A stretch of DNA of 64,000 nt from Marinomonas posidonica IVIA-Po-181 (GTDB lineage Bacteria; Pseudomonadota; Gammaproteobacteria; Pseudomonadales; Marinomonadaceae): the NCBI RefSeq assembly GCF_000214215.1, contig NC_015559.1, forward strand, positions 806,001 to 870,000. Direction: 5' to 3'. The notes below the pieces were generated by a model. The model did not search any database and was not told the origin of the DNA. It worked only from the letters and a program-made list of their open reading frames with translations. The position numbers were made by a program, and so were the translations under genes. Shown piece by piece: positions 53,480 to 63,222 of this stretch. Within the stretch, counting starts at the first letter, position 1. Every line of letters starts with the position of its first letter.

Positions 53480-54363
53480 ATACTAAAATAGTATTTAAAG
53501 AAAGTGAGATGTCACATTTTTTTTCAAAGGAAGTTGATTCTTCTGATTTTGATGTGCTTTATGAAAAAAATATATATCAAAGTAAAGGCTTGAAGTTTTT
53601 TTCTAGATTGTTTGCTTTTTTTTCAAAACCTAAAAGCTCTAAGGAACGAGTTTTTATTTTTTCGATTGAAAATATTCTTGTCATTGATTTAGTTTTTAGA
53701 AAGATTGGTTGTCCAGTTGTTTGGTTGTGGAATCCTATCGCTTCAATGAGTTTTAAAAATAAAATTCTCTTTCTTCTTTATGTTAAGGTCAAGTCAATTG
53801 AGGTGTGGACCTTTGATAAGAGTGATTCTATAAAATATAATTTCAATTATCATCCACAAATTCATTCATCTAAACTGATTTCTTTAGCTTCAAGAAATCA
53901 AAGAAATTCTAAAGCATTCTTTTCTGGTGTTGACAAAGGTAGATTGTCGCTCCTTAAAAAAATTAAAAAAGATTTAGGTGAGGTTGAAGTCGACTTTCAC
54001 ATAGTAAAGGATAAAAAAAGACGTTATTCGGATGAAGATATTAGTTTTTTAACTAAGGATTATATATCTTTTTCTGATTATCTAAATAGGGTTTTTGATT
54101 CGAGTATTCTGGTTGATGTTTCTCAAAATCAACAAAGCGGTGTGACGTTACGAGTGATAGAAGCTTTTTTACTGGATAAAAAACTCATTACTACAAATGC
54201 TGAAGTGATGGATTTAGTCGGTTATAGAAAAGAAAATGTTTACATTTATGGTCAAGATTCTAGAAGTCTTTCTTCTTTTTTAAAAGAAGATTACATCCCA
54301 CTTTTAAAAGATGAAAAGTCAATATACACATTTTCTCGGCTAATTAGAGTAGTGTTTCCTTAA
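53476..54363 (+). CDS. Unrecognised protein in the LPS core cluster, possible GT-B glycosyltransferase
   Basis: A 295-residue soluble protein that I cannot place in a family. It is coupled to the preceding glycosyltransferase by an ATGA overlap and ends against convergent waaF, so it almost certainly belongs to core assembly. The C-terminal segment SILVDVSQNQQSGVTLRVIEAFLLDKKLITTNAEVM has the shape of the GT-B donor-site region (a G-x-x-x-R-x-x-E-A series as in glycosyltransferase family 1/4). The N-terminal block VFIFSIENILVIDLVFRKIGCPVVWLWNPI could be the first Rossmann half. Very AT-rich and lysine-rich. Function inferred, low certainty. Confidence 0.55.
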   Translation: MNTKIVFKESEMSHFFSKEVDSSDFDVLYEKNIYQSKGLKFFSRLFAFFSKPKSSKERVFIFSIENILVIDLVFRKIGCPVVWLWNPIASMSFKNKILFLLYVKVKSIEVWTFDKSDSIKYNFNYHPQIHSSKLISLASRNQRNSKAFFSGVDKGRLSLLKKIKKDLGEVEVDFHIVKDKKRRYSDEDISFLTKDYISFSDYLNRVFDSSILVDVSQNQQSGVTLRVIEAFLLDKKLITTNAEVMDLVGYRKENVYIYGQDSRSLSSFLKEDYIPLLKDEKSIYTFSRLIRVVFP

Positions 54364-54365
54364 GT

Positions 54366-55361
54366 TTATATGTCTCTTGATATCTGGCTGGGTTTTATGA
54401 GCTTGAGGCAATTGGTATGTTCTAAAGGACAAGAGCGTTTAAAGCAAGGTGAACAGTCTAGATTGAGGTTATGTATGACCTTGTTGTTTGTTAATGGCGG
54501 AGTGAATAATTCGCTCGTTGAACCATAAATTCCGTGTACTTTTATGCCAACCGCTGCTGCAACGTGCATGAGTCCTGAATCATTACTTACAGCAACCTCT
54601 GCAGCATTCAGTAAATCAATTGCATCAATCAGCTGAGTTTTTCCACATAAGTTTATGCTGTACTCTCCAAGCTCTTGAGTGATCTTATCTCCATCATCTT
54701 GGTCTTTTGGCCCACCCAGAACCCAGACCTGGTAACCTTTTTCTATGAGTTTTTTAGCTAATTCGCGAAAATGTGAAATTGGCCACTGCTTAGAGGGGCC
54801 AAATTCAGCTCCAGGCATAAGAGCGACGGCAGGTCGGTTTGATAAGCCATGTGTCTTAAATTGCTCTGCTTGATTTGCTTTATCAACGATGAGTTTTGGT
54901 TGAGGTAGTGTTCTTGGTGGATAAGCCTCGTCACTTTTAGTACCTAATGAAACAAAGCGCTTTACGGTTTGATTTAAAATGGTTTTATCGAGTTTGCGTC
55001 GCTCGTTCAACAACACATATCTTTGCTCTCCTTTGAAGCCCACACGATGAGGAATCTGAGCAAAAAATGGTATTAAAGCTGATTTCCATGAGCGAGGTAT
55101 TACAATGGCTTTGTTGTAGTTTTCACTGCGTAAATCTTTACCAATTTTGAATCGTGTCTTTATTCCCCATTCACCGTGATTAGTAGGTAACACAATTGCA
55201 TTACGAATTTCTGGCATCCTAGCCAGAATCGGGACAGACCAGTTGGGACCAATGACATCAATAATGGCATCGGGTTCTTGCTGTTTGATAGTTATAAAGA
55301 GGCTTTGTGCCATCACCATGTCGCCTACCCATGATGGACCAACAATTAAATATTTAGCCAT
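54366..55361 (-). CDS. waaF: ADP-heptose:LPS heptosyltransferase II
   Basis: A 331-residue GT9 enzyme adding the second heptose to the inner core. Family blocks: [20 protein letters not shown] at the N-terminus, [49 protein letters not shown] (the ADP-heptose site) and the Cys-rich end [17 protein letters not shown]. Length as for E. coli WaaF (348). It overlaps hldD by eight bases on the minus strand, forming hldD-waaF. Cytoplasmic face of the inner membrane. Confidence 0.95.
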   Translation of the reverse strand: MAKYLIVGPSWVGDMVMAQSLFITIKQQEPDAIIDVIGPNWSVPILARMPEIRNAIVLPTNHGEWGIKTRFKIGKDLRSENYNKAIVIPRSWKSALIPFFAQIPHRVGFKGEQRYVLLNERRKLDKTILNQTVKRFVSLGTKSDEAYPPRTLPQPKLIVDKANQAEQFKTHGLSNRPAVALMPGAEFGPSKQWPISHFRELAKKLIEKGYQVWVLGGPKDQDDGDKITQELGEYSINLCGKTQLIDAIDLLNAAEVAVSNDSGLMHVAAAVGIKVHGIYGSTSELFTPPLTNNKVIHNLNLDCSPCFKRSCPLEHTNCLKLIKPSQISRDI

Positions 55362-56301
55362 GGTTATCCAGCCAGTTTAGATAATCTTTAACGCCTTCGG
55401 CTAAGCCTCTAAATGAACCTGTATATCCAGATTTTCTTAGCTTTGTAATATCTGCCTGAGTAAAGCTTTGGTAGACACCTTTTAAATGCTCTGGGAAAGG
55501 AATGTATTCAATTTCCCCCTTGCTATAATGCTCGATAACGGTCTCCGCAATCGTTCTAAAAGGTTCAGCTTTACCTGTGCCAAGGTTGAAAATACCAGAT
55601 TTGTTAGGGTTGTCTAAAAACCAAAGTTTAGTGTTGACGAGATCTTCGACATAAATGAAATCACGGCTTTGTCCGCCAGCTTCATAGCCATCATAAGCGC
55701 CAAACAATTTCGGATTTTCATCAGCCAATATTTGATTGCGTAAATGGAAAGCGACACTTGCCATACTGCCTTTATGTTGTTCCCTTGGGCCATATACATT
55801 GAAGTAACGAAAGCCTACGATTTGATGTGTGGTAGTTGGTAGAAGTGATCGAACGTATTGATCAAATTGAAATTTAGAGTAAGCATACATGTTAAGCGGT
55901 TTTTCATGCTGCCTTGTTTCTTCAAATACGGGTCCTGAACCATAAACAGAAGCAGAGGATGCATAAGAAAATGGAATGTTGTGTTGTGAGCAAAATGCAA
56001 GAACGGCCTTGGAGTATTGATAGTTAACATCCATGACATATTTGCCATTCCATTCTGTTGTTGCTGAGCATGCGCCTTCGTGGAAAACTGCCGTAACATT
56101 CATCTCTAAAGAGTCTTGCTTGATCGCCTCTAAAAAGTCATACATGTCCATGTAGTCAGCAATATCAAGATCGGACAGGTTGAGACACTTTTTACCATCT
56201 GTTAAGTCATCTACTAACAAAATGTTAGTGATACCTCGATTATTTAAGGCTTTAATGATGTTGCTGCCAATAAAGCCCGCGCCGCCAGTAACGATAAACA
56301 T
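55354..56301 (-). CDS. hldD: ADP-L-glycero-D-manno-heptose 6-epimerase
   Basis: A 315-residue extended SDR epimerase converting ADP-D-glycero- to ADP-L-glycero-D-manno-heptose, the donor for WaaF. The Rossmann motif is [16 protein letters not shown], Tyr and Lys are in [11 protein letters not shown], and [22 protein letters not shown] is specific to HldD. It lies two bases after the AGE-family gene and overlaps waaF, so one operon AGE-hldD-waaF is likely. Confidence 0.96.
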   Translation of the reverse strand: MFIVTGGAGFIGSNIIKALNNRGITNILLVDDLTDGKKCLNLSDLDIADYMDMYDFLEAIKQDSLEMNVTAVFHEGACSATTEWNGKYVMDVNYQYSKAVLAFCSQHNIPFSYASSASVYGSGPVFEETRQHEKPLNMYAYSKFQFDQYVRSLLPTTTHQIVGFRYFNVYGPREQHKGSMASVAFHLRNQILADENPKLFGAYDGYEAGGQSRDFIYVEDLVNTKLWFLDNPNKSGIFNLGTGKAEPFRTIAETVIEHYSKGEIEYIPFPEHLKGVYQSFTQADITKLRKSGYTGSFRGLAEGVKDYLNWLDNHG

Positions 56302-56303
56302 AT

Positions 56304-57464
56304 TTAGTCCAATTCGTGATGAGAGTTGTTTAATTTAAACCATGTTAACACTTCTGTAATGCCCAGAAAAATGTGATAGCTGGTTGTGCCCGATAGAGGG
56401 GATTTTTTGGGAGTGTTTTCTTGGTCAAGGTATTCATTCCAGCCTCCAGTGGCCAGAAAGTAATTTTGTAGCATGAATTCACAAGCTTGAGTTAGCCTTA
56501 GAGCTTTCTCTTCCAAGCCAATTGGCATAACCGTGATGGCTTTTAGGTATTCGGTAATCGGCCAAATACGCTTTTCTTTATCTGTGGCTAACAGTGTGTT
56601 GCCATCAATTTGATTGAAGATACCGCCATTATTATCGATGCCATGTCTTGTGGCGGTTAGCCAGAGTTGTTGAGCGAGATCTGTGTATTTTGCGTTGGGT
56701 ATAATTTGGTTCGCTTTGTATATAAGCCAGACCCATTCAAAATGATGTCCAGGTTCTACTTGATGACCCAGCTCAGGATGCCATTGCCAATCGTAGGTAA
56801 AAAACTCTCTAAGTGTTTTATTTTTTTTATCAAGGAAGTGTTTTTCAACAAGAGACAAGAGCATTGTAATCATGCTTTTGTATTCATTCTTTTGAGTTGC
56901 TTCGAAAGCTGCTATGTAGCCTTCCAGAAGATGCATGTGCGGGTTTTGTCGACGTGTTTGTTCTTTGTGGATTGGAAAAGTTTCAAAAAAACCACCGGTT
57001 GAAGAGGTCATCTTCTCAAACAAAAAATGGTGTGTTTTAGCAATGTACTCAATGGCTCTTTCGTCTTTAGATGCTTGATAATAAAAGCTAAAAGACAGTA
57101 AGACGAAAGCTAGAGCGTAGGCGTCTGAGTCGGTATTTTGTACGCTCAAATCGTCGTTTAAAGAAAAAATCCAACGCTCTTCTTGATAGTACCGATCTAA
57201 AATAAAGTTAAACAATGGCTTGAGCTTAGGTTGGAAATTATTTTGAAGATCTAGCTGATCATCAATAAGGCAAGCATGACTAAAGGTGTAAAGTTGACGG
57301 CATTGAGTTAATAGGCGAATTCGGCCAACAGGATTGATTGTCCAATCTTGGTTTAGGCTTTCATAACTGAAGCCTAATGAATCATCTAAGCCATGCTGGG
57401 CCCAGTTAGGAAGAAGTTTTGAAAAAACAAAAGTTTGGCAGTCTAAAATGGCTGACTTAAGCAT
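56304..57464 (-). CDS. AGE-family (N-acylglucosamine 2-epimerase / aldose-ketose isomerase) protein
   Basis: A 386-residue (alpha/alpha)6-barrel protein. Family blocks [16 protein letters not shown] and [17 protein letters not shown] contain the catalytic histidines of AGE, mannose isomerase and YihS enzymes. Which sugar is isomerised is not readable: possibilities are N-acetylglucosamine/N-acetylmannosamine or mannose/fructose. It is two bases upstream of hldD and divergent from hldE, so it sits inside the heptose pathway rather than a sialic acid or catabolic locus, which is unusual. Cytoplasmic. Confidence 0.83.
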   Translation of the reverse strand: MLKSAILDCQTFVFSKLLPNWAQHGLDDSLGFSYESLNQDWTINPVGRIRLLTQCRQLYTFSHACLIDDQLDLQNNFQPKLKPLFNFILDRYYQEERWIFSLNDDLSVQNTDSDAYALAFVLLSFSFYYQASKDERAIEYIAKTHHFLFEKMTSSTGGFFETFPIHKEQTRRQNPHMHLLEGYIAAFEATQKNEYKSMITMLLSLVEKHFLDKKNKTLREFFTYDWQWHPELGHQVEPGHHFEWVWLIYKANQIIPNAKYTDLAQQLWLTATRHGIDNNGGIFNQIDGNTLLATDKEKRIWPITEYLKAITVMPIGLEEKALRLTQACEFMLQNYFLATGGWNEYLDQENTPKKSPLSGTTSYHIFLGITEVLTWFKLNNSHHELD

Positions 57465-57555
57465 GCTAATAATAGCCTTATTTTTAATGAAATTCGCGTG
57501 TCCAACTTGCAGGGGGACTATGATAAGATGTCGGCTTTGAAAAATCGATGATTAA

Positions 57556-58989
57556 ATGGCTATGAATTCTTCTTACTTAAATTTTAAGGATAAGCACATC
57601 CTAGTTGTTGGGGATGTAATGTTGGATAGATACTGGCATGGAGGCACTTCAAGAATTTCTCCAGAAGCGCCAGTTCAGGTAGTCAAGGTATCAAATATAG
57701 AGGATCGTCCTGGTGGTGCCGCGAACGTTGCATTGGGCTTGGCTAAACTAGGTGTGGCTGTCACTTTAGTTGGCGTGGTTGGACAAGACGAGAATGCGCA
57801 AGTTTTGCAAAAATGTCTTGAACAAGAAGGTGTTCGATGCCGCTTTGTTCAATCAGAAAAATTGCCAACTATAACTAAGCTCAGAGTTATGAGTCGTCAT
57901 CAGCAGTTAATTCGACTCGACTTTGAGGAAAGAATTGATAGCTTGTCACAAAATGAAGCGCTTGCAGAAGTTGTAAAACAGGCTTTGCCAGAAGCGGATG
58001 CCGTCATTTTCTCAGATTATGCCAAAGGCTGCTTAGCGGATGTTTCGAATTTAATTCAATTAGCAAATAAGGCCAATGTGCCTAGCTTAGTTGATCCAAA
58101 AGGAAATGATTTTTCAATCTATCAAGGCGCCACACTAGTTAAACCAAATTTACTTGAATTTGAGACTATCGTTGGGGCATGTGACACAACCAAAGAGCTA
58201 GAAATCAAAGCCAAAGAATTAAAAGCCAAATTTGGTTGGGATGCTTTACTGGTGACTCGTGGAGAAGATGGTTTAGTTTTGTTGGACAGAGATAAAGCCC
58301 CTTTTTATCTGGCAACAGCGGCTCGAGAAGTGTTTGATGTAACCGGCGCAGGAGATACAGTGATTGCTGTACTAACGGCAATCTTTGTTACCAGTAAACG
58401 TTTTGTGGATGCTGTGGAATACGCTAATCAGGCTGCAGGTTATGTTGTAGGGAAACTAGGGACTGCTTTTATTACAGCAGATCAGCTTGAAACCATCATG
58501 TTTCAACGTACACATTCCAAAAATTTTGGCGTATTAGCCCCGGAAGCACTCCTACAACAGATCAAGTTGGCTCAAGTAAATGGCGAAAAAGTGGTGTTCA
58601 CCAATGGTTGTTTCGATATCTTGCATCCAGGTCATGTAGCATACATGAAACAGGCAAAAGCACTTGGTGATCGTCTGGTTGTTGCTGTGAATACAGATGC
58701 CTCTGTCAAACGTTTAAAGGGGGAAAAACGCCCCATTAACAGTTTAGAGCACCGAATGGCTGTACTCGAGGCCGTTGGAGCGATTGATTGGGTGACTTGG
58801 TTTGATGAGAATACCCCCAAAAATATCATCGAGCTTTTATCCCCCGATGTTTTGGTTAAAGGAGGAGATTACTCCATTGATACAATTGTGGGTGCCGAGC
58901 ATGTCTTGTCAAACGGGGGAGAAGTGAAAGTACTTACTTTTCTAGATGGCTATTCAACAACGTCCATAATCGATAAAGCGAATTTGTGA
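57556..58989 (+). CDS. hldE: Bifunctional heptose-7-phosphate kinase / heptose-1-phosphate adenylyltransferase
   Basis: A 477-residue fusion. Residues 1 to about 330 are a PfkB-type kinase (ILVVGDVMLDRYWHGGTSRISPEAP, DPKGNDFSIYQGATLVKPN, DVTGAGDTVIAVL) and about 345-477 a nucleotidyltransferase (VVFTNGCFDILHPGHVAYMKQAKALGDRLVV). It makes D-glycero-beta-D-manno-heptose-1,7-bisphosphate and, after the phosphatase step, ADP-heptose. Length equals E. coli HldE (477). Start at ATG 57556; another ATG two codons later is possible. msbA starts at the next base after the stop. Confidence 0.97.
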   Translation: MAMNSSYLNFKDKHILVVGDVMLDRYWHGGTSRISPEAPVQVVKVSNIEDRPGGAANVALGLAKLGVAVTLVGVVGQDENAQVLQKCLEQEGVRCRFVQSEKLPTITKLRVMSRHQQLIRLDFEERIDSLSQNEALAEVVKQALPEADAVIFSDYAKGCLADVSNLIQLANKANVPSLVDPKGNDFSIYQGATLVKPNLLEFETIVGACDTTKELEIKAKELKAKFGWDALLVTRGEDGLVLLDRDKAPFYLATAAREVFDVTGAGDTVIAVLTAIFVTSKRFVDAVEYANQAAGYVVGKLGTAFITADQLETIMFQRTHSKNFGVLAPEALLQQIKLAQVNGEKVVFTNGCFDILHPGHVAYMKQAKALGDRLVVAVNTDASVKRLKGEKRPINSLEHRMAVLEAVGAIDWVTWFDENTPKNIIELLSPDVLVKGGDYSIDTIVGAEHVLSNGGEVKVLTFLDGYSTTSIIDKANL

Positions 58990-60774
58990 ATGCAAAAAGA
59001 GCAAGCAATAGAAGTGAAAGAGCAGACGGTGACAACCACAGGTTTTAGTACTTATCTGAGGTTATTGGGCTACGTTAGAGCCTCGTGGGTCTATATGATG
59101 CTCAGTGTGATTGGTTTTATTCTGTATGCAGGAATGGAGCCTGCTCTTGCTGCTTTGTTAAAGCATATTGTAGATACCGTTTCAGAAGGTAAGGTACTTG
59201 AGAATAGACTTGTTATTCCTCTAGCAATCTTGGCCATTTTTATTGCCCGTGGTATTGGTACTTTTTTAGGCGGCTACTTTATGGCGCAAGTTGCGAATAA
59301 GGTTGTTTTTGACCTGAGAACCAGCATGTTCAATAAAATGGTCAAAATGTCTTCTAGTTACTATCACTCTATTCCAACAGGACGTCTACTGGCTAAACTA
59401 ACTTATGATACCGAACAGGTAATTGGAGCTGTTACTCAGGCAATTCGAGTTGTTTTAAGAGAAGGTTTTACCGTTGTTGGCCTGTTGGGTTATATGATCT
59501 ACATGAATTGGAAGCTGACCTTACTCTTCTTGCTAGTGGTTCCTCTGATTGGGTTGATTGTGTCTTATGCGTCAAAGCGTTTTCGTCGTTTAAGTAAGCG
59601 TATTCAAAATGCCATGGGCGGCGTAACCGATGTGGCGTCAGAAGCCATTAAAGGTCATGAGGTTGTTAAGATCTTCGGGGGCAGTGAGTATGAGGTCGAA
59701 CGTTTCCGTCAAGCGGCGCAAGAGAATCGTCGTTCTCAATTGAAAATGGAAAAAACTCGCTCTCTAAATATTCCAATTGTGCAATTTATCTTGGCATTTG
59801 CCATGGCTACTTTGATTTGGTTTGCGCTCAGTCCGGATTTGAGTCAGCACATGACGCCAGGGGACTTCATCGCGTTCTTGACCGCTGCTGGCATGTTGGG
59901 TAAGCCGATTCGTCAATTAACCGATGTGAACAGTGTTTTACAAAAAGGCATTGCAGCTTCGCAAAGCATTTTTGAATTTTTGGATATGTCGGTTGAACCT
60001 GATGATGGCAAAATTCTCGCACAATCCTTAAAGGGTGATATTGAATGGAAAGACATGTCTTTCTCTTACCCAAATGCAGATAAGCAGGCTCTTAAGAAGA
60101 TTACGTTATCCTTGCCCGCAGGGAAAACCCTAGCATTGGTCGGCCGCTCTGGGAGTGGTAAGTCGACTATGGCCAATTTGATTCCACGTTTTTATAACTT
60201 GGATGAAGGTGAGTTAAACATTGATGGCGTTTCCATTTCAGATTATCAATTAGATTCTCTAAGAACCAGCATTGCTTTGGTGAACCAGCAGGTTGTTTTA
60301 TTTAATGGCACCATACGTGAAAACATTGCTTACGGACATTTGCGTGATGCCAGTGATGAGCAAGTGATTGAGGCGGCAAAAGCGGCCAATGCATGGGGCT
60401 TCATTCAAGAGCTGGATCAAGGTTTGGAGACTATGGTTGGTGAGAATGGTGTCTTGCTTTCCGGTGGTCAACGCCAGCGAATCGCCATCGCACGAGCCAT
60501 TTTGAAAAATGCGCCTATTCTTATCCTGGACGAAGCAACTTCGGCACTGGATACAGAGTCTGAGCGAGCCATTCAAATGGCCTTGGATGGATTGATGGAA
60601 AACCGTACCACGATTGCCATCGCTCACAGACTCTCGACCATTGAAAATGCTGATATTATTGCGGTGGTTGATCATGGTGAAATCATTGAGCAAGGTTCTC
60701 ATACTGAACTATTGGCGATGAATGGCGCTTATGCTCAGTTACATAACCAGCAATTCAGTGAGACGGCTGACTAA
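58990..60774 (+). CDS. msbA: Lipid A flippase MsbA
   Basis: A 594-residue ABC transporter half-molecule: membrane domain with six segments in residues 30-320, then a nucleotide-binding domain with Walker A LVGRSGSGKSTMAN, signature LLSGGQRQRIAIARA, Walker B ILILDEATSALD. It flips lipid A-core across the inner membrane. Length is near E. coli MsbA (582). It follows hldE without a gap and precedes waaA, all of which act on the same Kdo-lipid A intermediate, so it is probably one operon. Confidence 0.94.
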   Translation: MQKEQAIEVKEQTVTTTGFSTYLRLLGYVRASWVYMMLSVIGFILYAGMEPALAALLKHIVDTVSEGKVLENRLVIPLAILAIFIARGIGTFLGGYFMAQVANKVVFDLRTSMFNKMVKMSSSYYHSIPTGRLLAKLTYDTEQVIGAVTQAIRVVLREGFTVVGLLGYMIYMNWKLTLLFLLVVPLIGLIVSYASKRFRRLSKRIQNAMGGVTDVASEAIKGHEVVKIFGGSEYEVERFRQAAQENRRSQLKMEKTRSLNIPIVQFILAFAMATLIWFALSPDLSQHMTPGDFIAFLTAAGMLGKPIRQLTDVNSVLQKGIAASQSIFEFLDMSVEPDDGKILAQSLKGDIEWKDMSFSYPNADKQALKKITLSLPAGKTLALVGRSGSGKSTMANLIPRFYNLDEGELNIDGVSISDYQLDSLRTSIALVNQQVVLFNGTIRENIAYGHLRDASDEQVIEAAKAANAWGFIQELDQGLETMVGENGVLLSGGQRQRIAIARAILKNAPILILDEATSALDTESERAIQMALDGLMENRTTIAIAHRLSTIENADIIAVVDHGEIIEQGSHTELLAMNGAYAQLHNQQFSETAD

Positions 60775-60775
60775 T

Positions 60776-62002
60776 ATGTGGTTGTATCGTTTCCTTCTGG
60801 CTTTACTGACTCCTATCATCTGCTTGAAGGTTCGACGTTTTAAAAAAAATTATCCAGCCTATCGAGCCAAAGAAGCCTTTGGTCGTTGGGGAAAGGTGGA
60901 AGCGGACTTGTGGATTCATTGTGCTTCCGTCGGAGAGGTGTTGGCCGCTCGACCCCTTGTGACACAGTGGCGAAAAAAATACCCGAATCAAACCTTATTA
61001 GTAACCACCATGACACCAACTGGTGCGGCGCAAGTAGCACAGGTGTTTCCATTTGCTTTGCATCGTTATTTGCCGATGGATTGGCGTTTGGCGGTGAGAC
61101 TAGCATTGCGTCATTTAACCTGTCCTCGATTGTTAATCATTGAAACCGAGCTATGGCCAAACTTGCTTGAACAAGCTAAATCACAGGGGCTGCGTATTAG
61201 CATTGTGAATGCCCGAATGAGTGAACGTTCGTATCAGCGTTATCAAAAGTTCTCAGCTATTTCTCGTCACCTTTTTACTTTGCCTGATCAGTTTCTAGCC
61301 CATGCGCAAGCAGATGCTCAGCGCTTTAAGGGGCTAGGAGCGAAAAAAGTTTATGTCACCGGTAGTATTAAATTTGATTTGAACGTACCAGAGGAAGTAA
61401 TGCAGCATCAGTGGCGCGATGACTTTGATAAAGACTTTGTCTGGGTTGCAGCCAGTACACATCAAGGTGAAGATGAGCTTATGTTGCAAACACATCAAGC
61501 TTTGTTAGAGAAGCAGCCGAAAGCATTGTTGATCCTTGTGCCGCGACACCCAGAGCGTTTCGAGTCTGTGTTTGCTTTGGCGCAAGCTTCATTTTCTCGT
61601 GTAGGGTTGCGAAGCCAAGTGGCTTTCAATAAGTGGTCTGAATACGATGTGATCATTGGCGATTCAATGGGAGAGCTGATGCAGTATTATCAAACTGCGG
61701 ATTTGGCTTTCGTGGGTGGCAGTTTGGTGAAGCGAGGTGGACATAATCCAGTTGAACCTGCGTTATTAGCTAAAGCGATCATTGTGGGCCCTCATGTGTT
61801 TAATTTCAAAGACATTACGGATCAGCTCCTACTAGAAAAAGGAGCATTGCAGTGCCAAGACGAAACGCAATTAACAGAGTTTGTGTTGGCGTTAGCGTCA
61901 CAAGCCTCACAACGTTTACGGATAGGCCAATCGGCGCAGCGTTTTGCAGAAAAAAGCCAAGGTGCCGTGACTAGGGTTTTGAATGAAATAGACTTTCATT
62001 AG
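60776..62002 (+). CDS. waaA: 3-deoxy-D-manno-octulosonic acid transferase
   Basis: A GT30 transferase of about 408 residues that adds Kdo to lipid A precursor. An N-terminal anchor helix (MWLYRFLLALLTPIICLK) is followed by WIHCASVGEVLAARPLV (with the catalytic Glu in SVGE), VTTMTPTGAAQV, and the donor-site region FVGGSLVKRGGHNPVEPA. I chose the ATG at 60776, one base after the msbA stop; the longer in-frame start would lie inside msbA. Cytoplasmic side of the inner membrane. Confidence 0.95.
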   Translation: MWLYRFLLALLTPIICLKVRRFKKNYPAYRAKEAFGRWGKVEADLWIHCASVGEVLAARPLVTQWRKKYPNQTLLVTTMTPTGAAQVAQVFPFALHRYLPMDWRLAVRLALRHLTCPRLLIIETELWPNLLEQAKSQGLRISIVNARMSERSYQRYQKFSAISRHLFTLPDQFLAHAQADAQRFKGLGAKKVYVTGSIKFDLNVPEEVMQHQWRDDFDKDFVWVAASTHQGEDELMLQTHQALLEKQPKALLILVPRHPERFESVFALAQASFSRVGLRSQVAFNKWSEYDVIIGDSMGELMQYYQTADLAFVGGSLVKRGGHNPVEPALLAKAIIVGPHVFNFKDITDQLLLEKGALQCQDETQLTEFVLALASQASQRLRIGQSAQRFAEKSQGAVTRVLNEIDFH

Positions 62003-62028
62003 GGGACTCTTTACAATAATTGCTCATT

Positions 62029-62129
62029 ATCTCATGGGGTGCTTGGTTGATAAAAAACCAAAGCTGAGAAGCGAAGGCTCGCTAACCCATTGAACCTGAT
62101 CCAGATTATGCTGGCGTAGGAATTGAGAT
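62029..62129 (+). promoter_or_regulatory. TPP (THI-box) riboswitch
   Basis: The conserved aptamer is unmistakable: closing stem ATCTCA/TGAGAT (62029-62034, 62124-62129), GGGGTGC, the CTGAGA box at 62064-62069, ACCC, then TGAACCTGATCC and ATTATGCTGGCGTAGGAA at the 3' side. It lies 70 bases before the thiB start codon, so it senses thiamine pyrophosphate and should reduce thiamine transporter expression. Confidence 0.96.
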
Positions 62130-62161
62130 AGCAAGTCTGTCAATCATACCTTGCCGTTTCA

Positions 62162-62192
62162 CCTATACGCCGCTCACTTATTATTAGGAGCG
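62162..62192 (+). promoter_or_regulatory. Candidate expression platform of the TPP riboswitch (SD-sequestering hairpin)
   Basis: CGCTC (62171-62175) can pair with GAGCG (62188-62192), burying the SD TTAGGAG (62184-62190) of thiB. The strand CCTATACGCC (62162-62171) is complementary to the aptamer's GGCGTAGG (62113-62120) except for a two-base bulge and could compete with both structures. No T-run terminator is seen, so control at translation is more likely. Confidence 0.5.
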
Positions 62193-62197
62193 ACACC

Positions 62198-63211
62198 TTG
62201 AAAACACTTTCTTTTCGTACTTATTCTAGTATTGCTTTGGCCACCTTTACGCTGTCTTTTTCTGCTCTTTCGTCAGCGGCTCAAACACTTAATGTTTATA
62301 CCTATGATTCCTTTGCATCCGACTGGGGGCCTGGTCCGAAGATTAAAGAAAACTTCGAGAAGCTGTGTGACTGTGAGGTTAACTTTGTCGCTTTGGATTC
62401 TTCCGTTGGTATTCTGTCTCGTGTGCAATTAGAGGGGAAATCTTCATCTGCTGATGTGTTATTAGGTCTGGATTTGAACTTGATGGAGGCCGCTAAAAAA
62501 ACAGGCTTGTTGGCTGAGCATGGGGTTGATACCTCAGTGGTAAATCTGGAGGGGGGGTGGTCTGATAAAGACTTTGTTCCTTTTGATCATGGGCATTTCG
62601 CGTTTATTTACAATGCGGAAACACTAGAGAACCCTCCCAAAAGTTTGGCGGACATTGTTGAAAACCAAGAATTAAAAGTCATCTATCAAGACCCTAGAAC
62701 TAGTACGCCAGGTTTGGGGTTATTGCTTTGGATGAAGTCAGTGTATGGTGAGAAAGCAGCGTCTGCATGGTCTACTTTAGCCTCTCATACGGTAACGGTG
62801 ACTAAGGGCTGGTCTGATGCGTATGGTTTATTTTTGAAAGGTGAGGCCGATTTGGTGTTGAGTTATACCACCTCACCTGCTTATCACATAGAGGCGGAAG
62901 GTGAGACCAAATACCAAGCGGTTGAAACGACAGAAGGTCGTTATCCTCAAGTTGAAGTGGCGGCGATGATGAAATCGGCACCGAATAAAGTCTTAGCAGA
63001 GCGTTTTATGTCATTCATTTTGACACACGACTTTCAGTCGACGATTGCTACAGGCAATTGGATGTTACCTGTGGTTGATCTTGATCAGCCTTTACCAGAG
63101 GCTTTTGCAGCGGCGATGAAGCCAGTGACTAGCTTGATGTTACCGGCGGACCAAGTGGCCGAGGAGCGTAAGGCCTGGGTGAATGAATGGTTGAATGCGA
63201 CCACTGAATAA
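62198..63211 (+). CDS. thiB: Thiamine/TPP ABC transporter periplasmic binding protein
   Basis: A 337-residue periplasmic binding protein. Signal peptide to about residue 28 (SSAAQT). Blocks of the ThiB (TbpA) family: LNVYTYDSFASDWGPGP, the ASSADVLLGLDLNLMEAA-like region, DPRTSTPGLGLLLWM and KGWSDAYGLFLKGEADLVLSYTTSPAYH. The start is a TTG at 62198 with TTAGGAG seven bases upstream; no ATG is in frame near. It binds thiamine, thiamine phosphate and TPP. First gene behind the TPP riboswitch; thiP follows. Confidence 0.93.
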   Translation: MKTLSFRTYSSIALATFTLSFSALSSAAQTLNVYTYDSFASDWGPGPKIKENFEKLCDCEVNFVALDSSVGILSRVQLEGKSSSADVLLGLDLNLMEAAKKTGLLAEHGVDTSVVNLEGGWSDKDFVPFDHGHFAFIYNAETLENPPKSLADIVENQELKVIYQDPRTSTPGLGLLLWMKSVYGEKAASAWSTLASHTVTVTKGWSDAYGLFLKGEADLVLSYTTSPAYHIEAEGETKYQAVETTEGRYPQVEVAAMMKSAPNKVLAERFMSFILTHDFQSTIATGNWMLPVVDLDQPLPEAFAAAMKPVTSLMLPADQVAEERKAWVNEWLNATTE

Positions 63212-63222
63212 GCTGAATTAGT

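Noticed and set aside
60298-60702. 134-residue open frame opposite the MsbA nucleotide-binding domain
   Set aside because: Antisense shadow of a conserved ABC domain.
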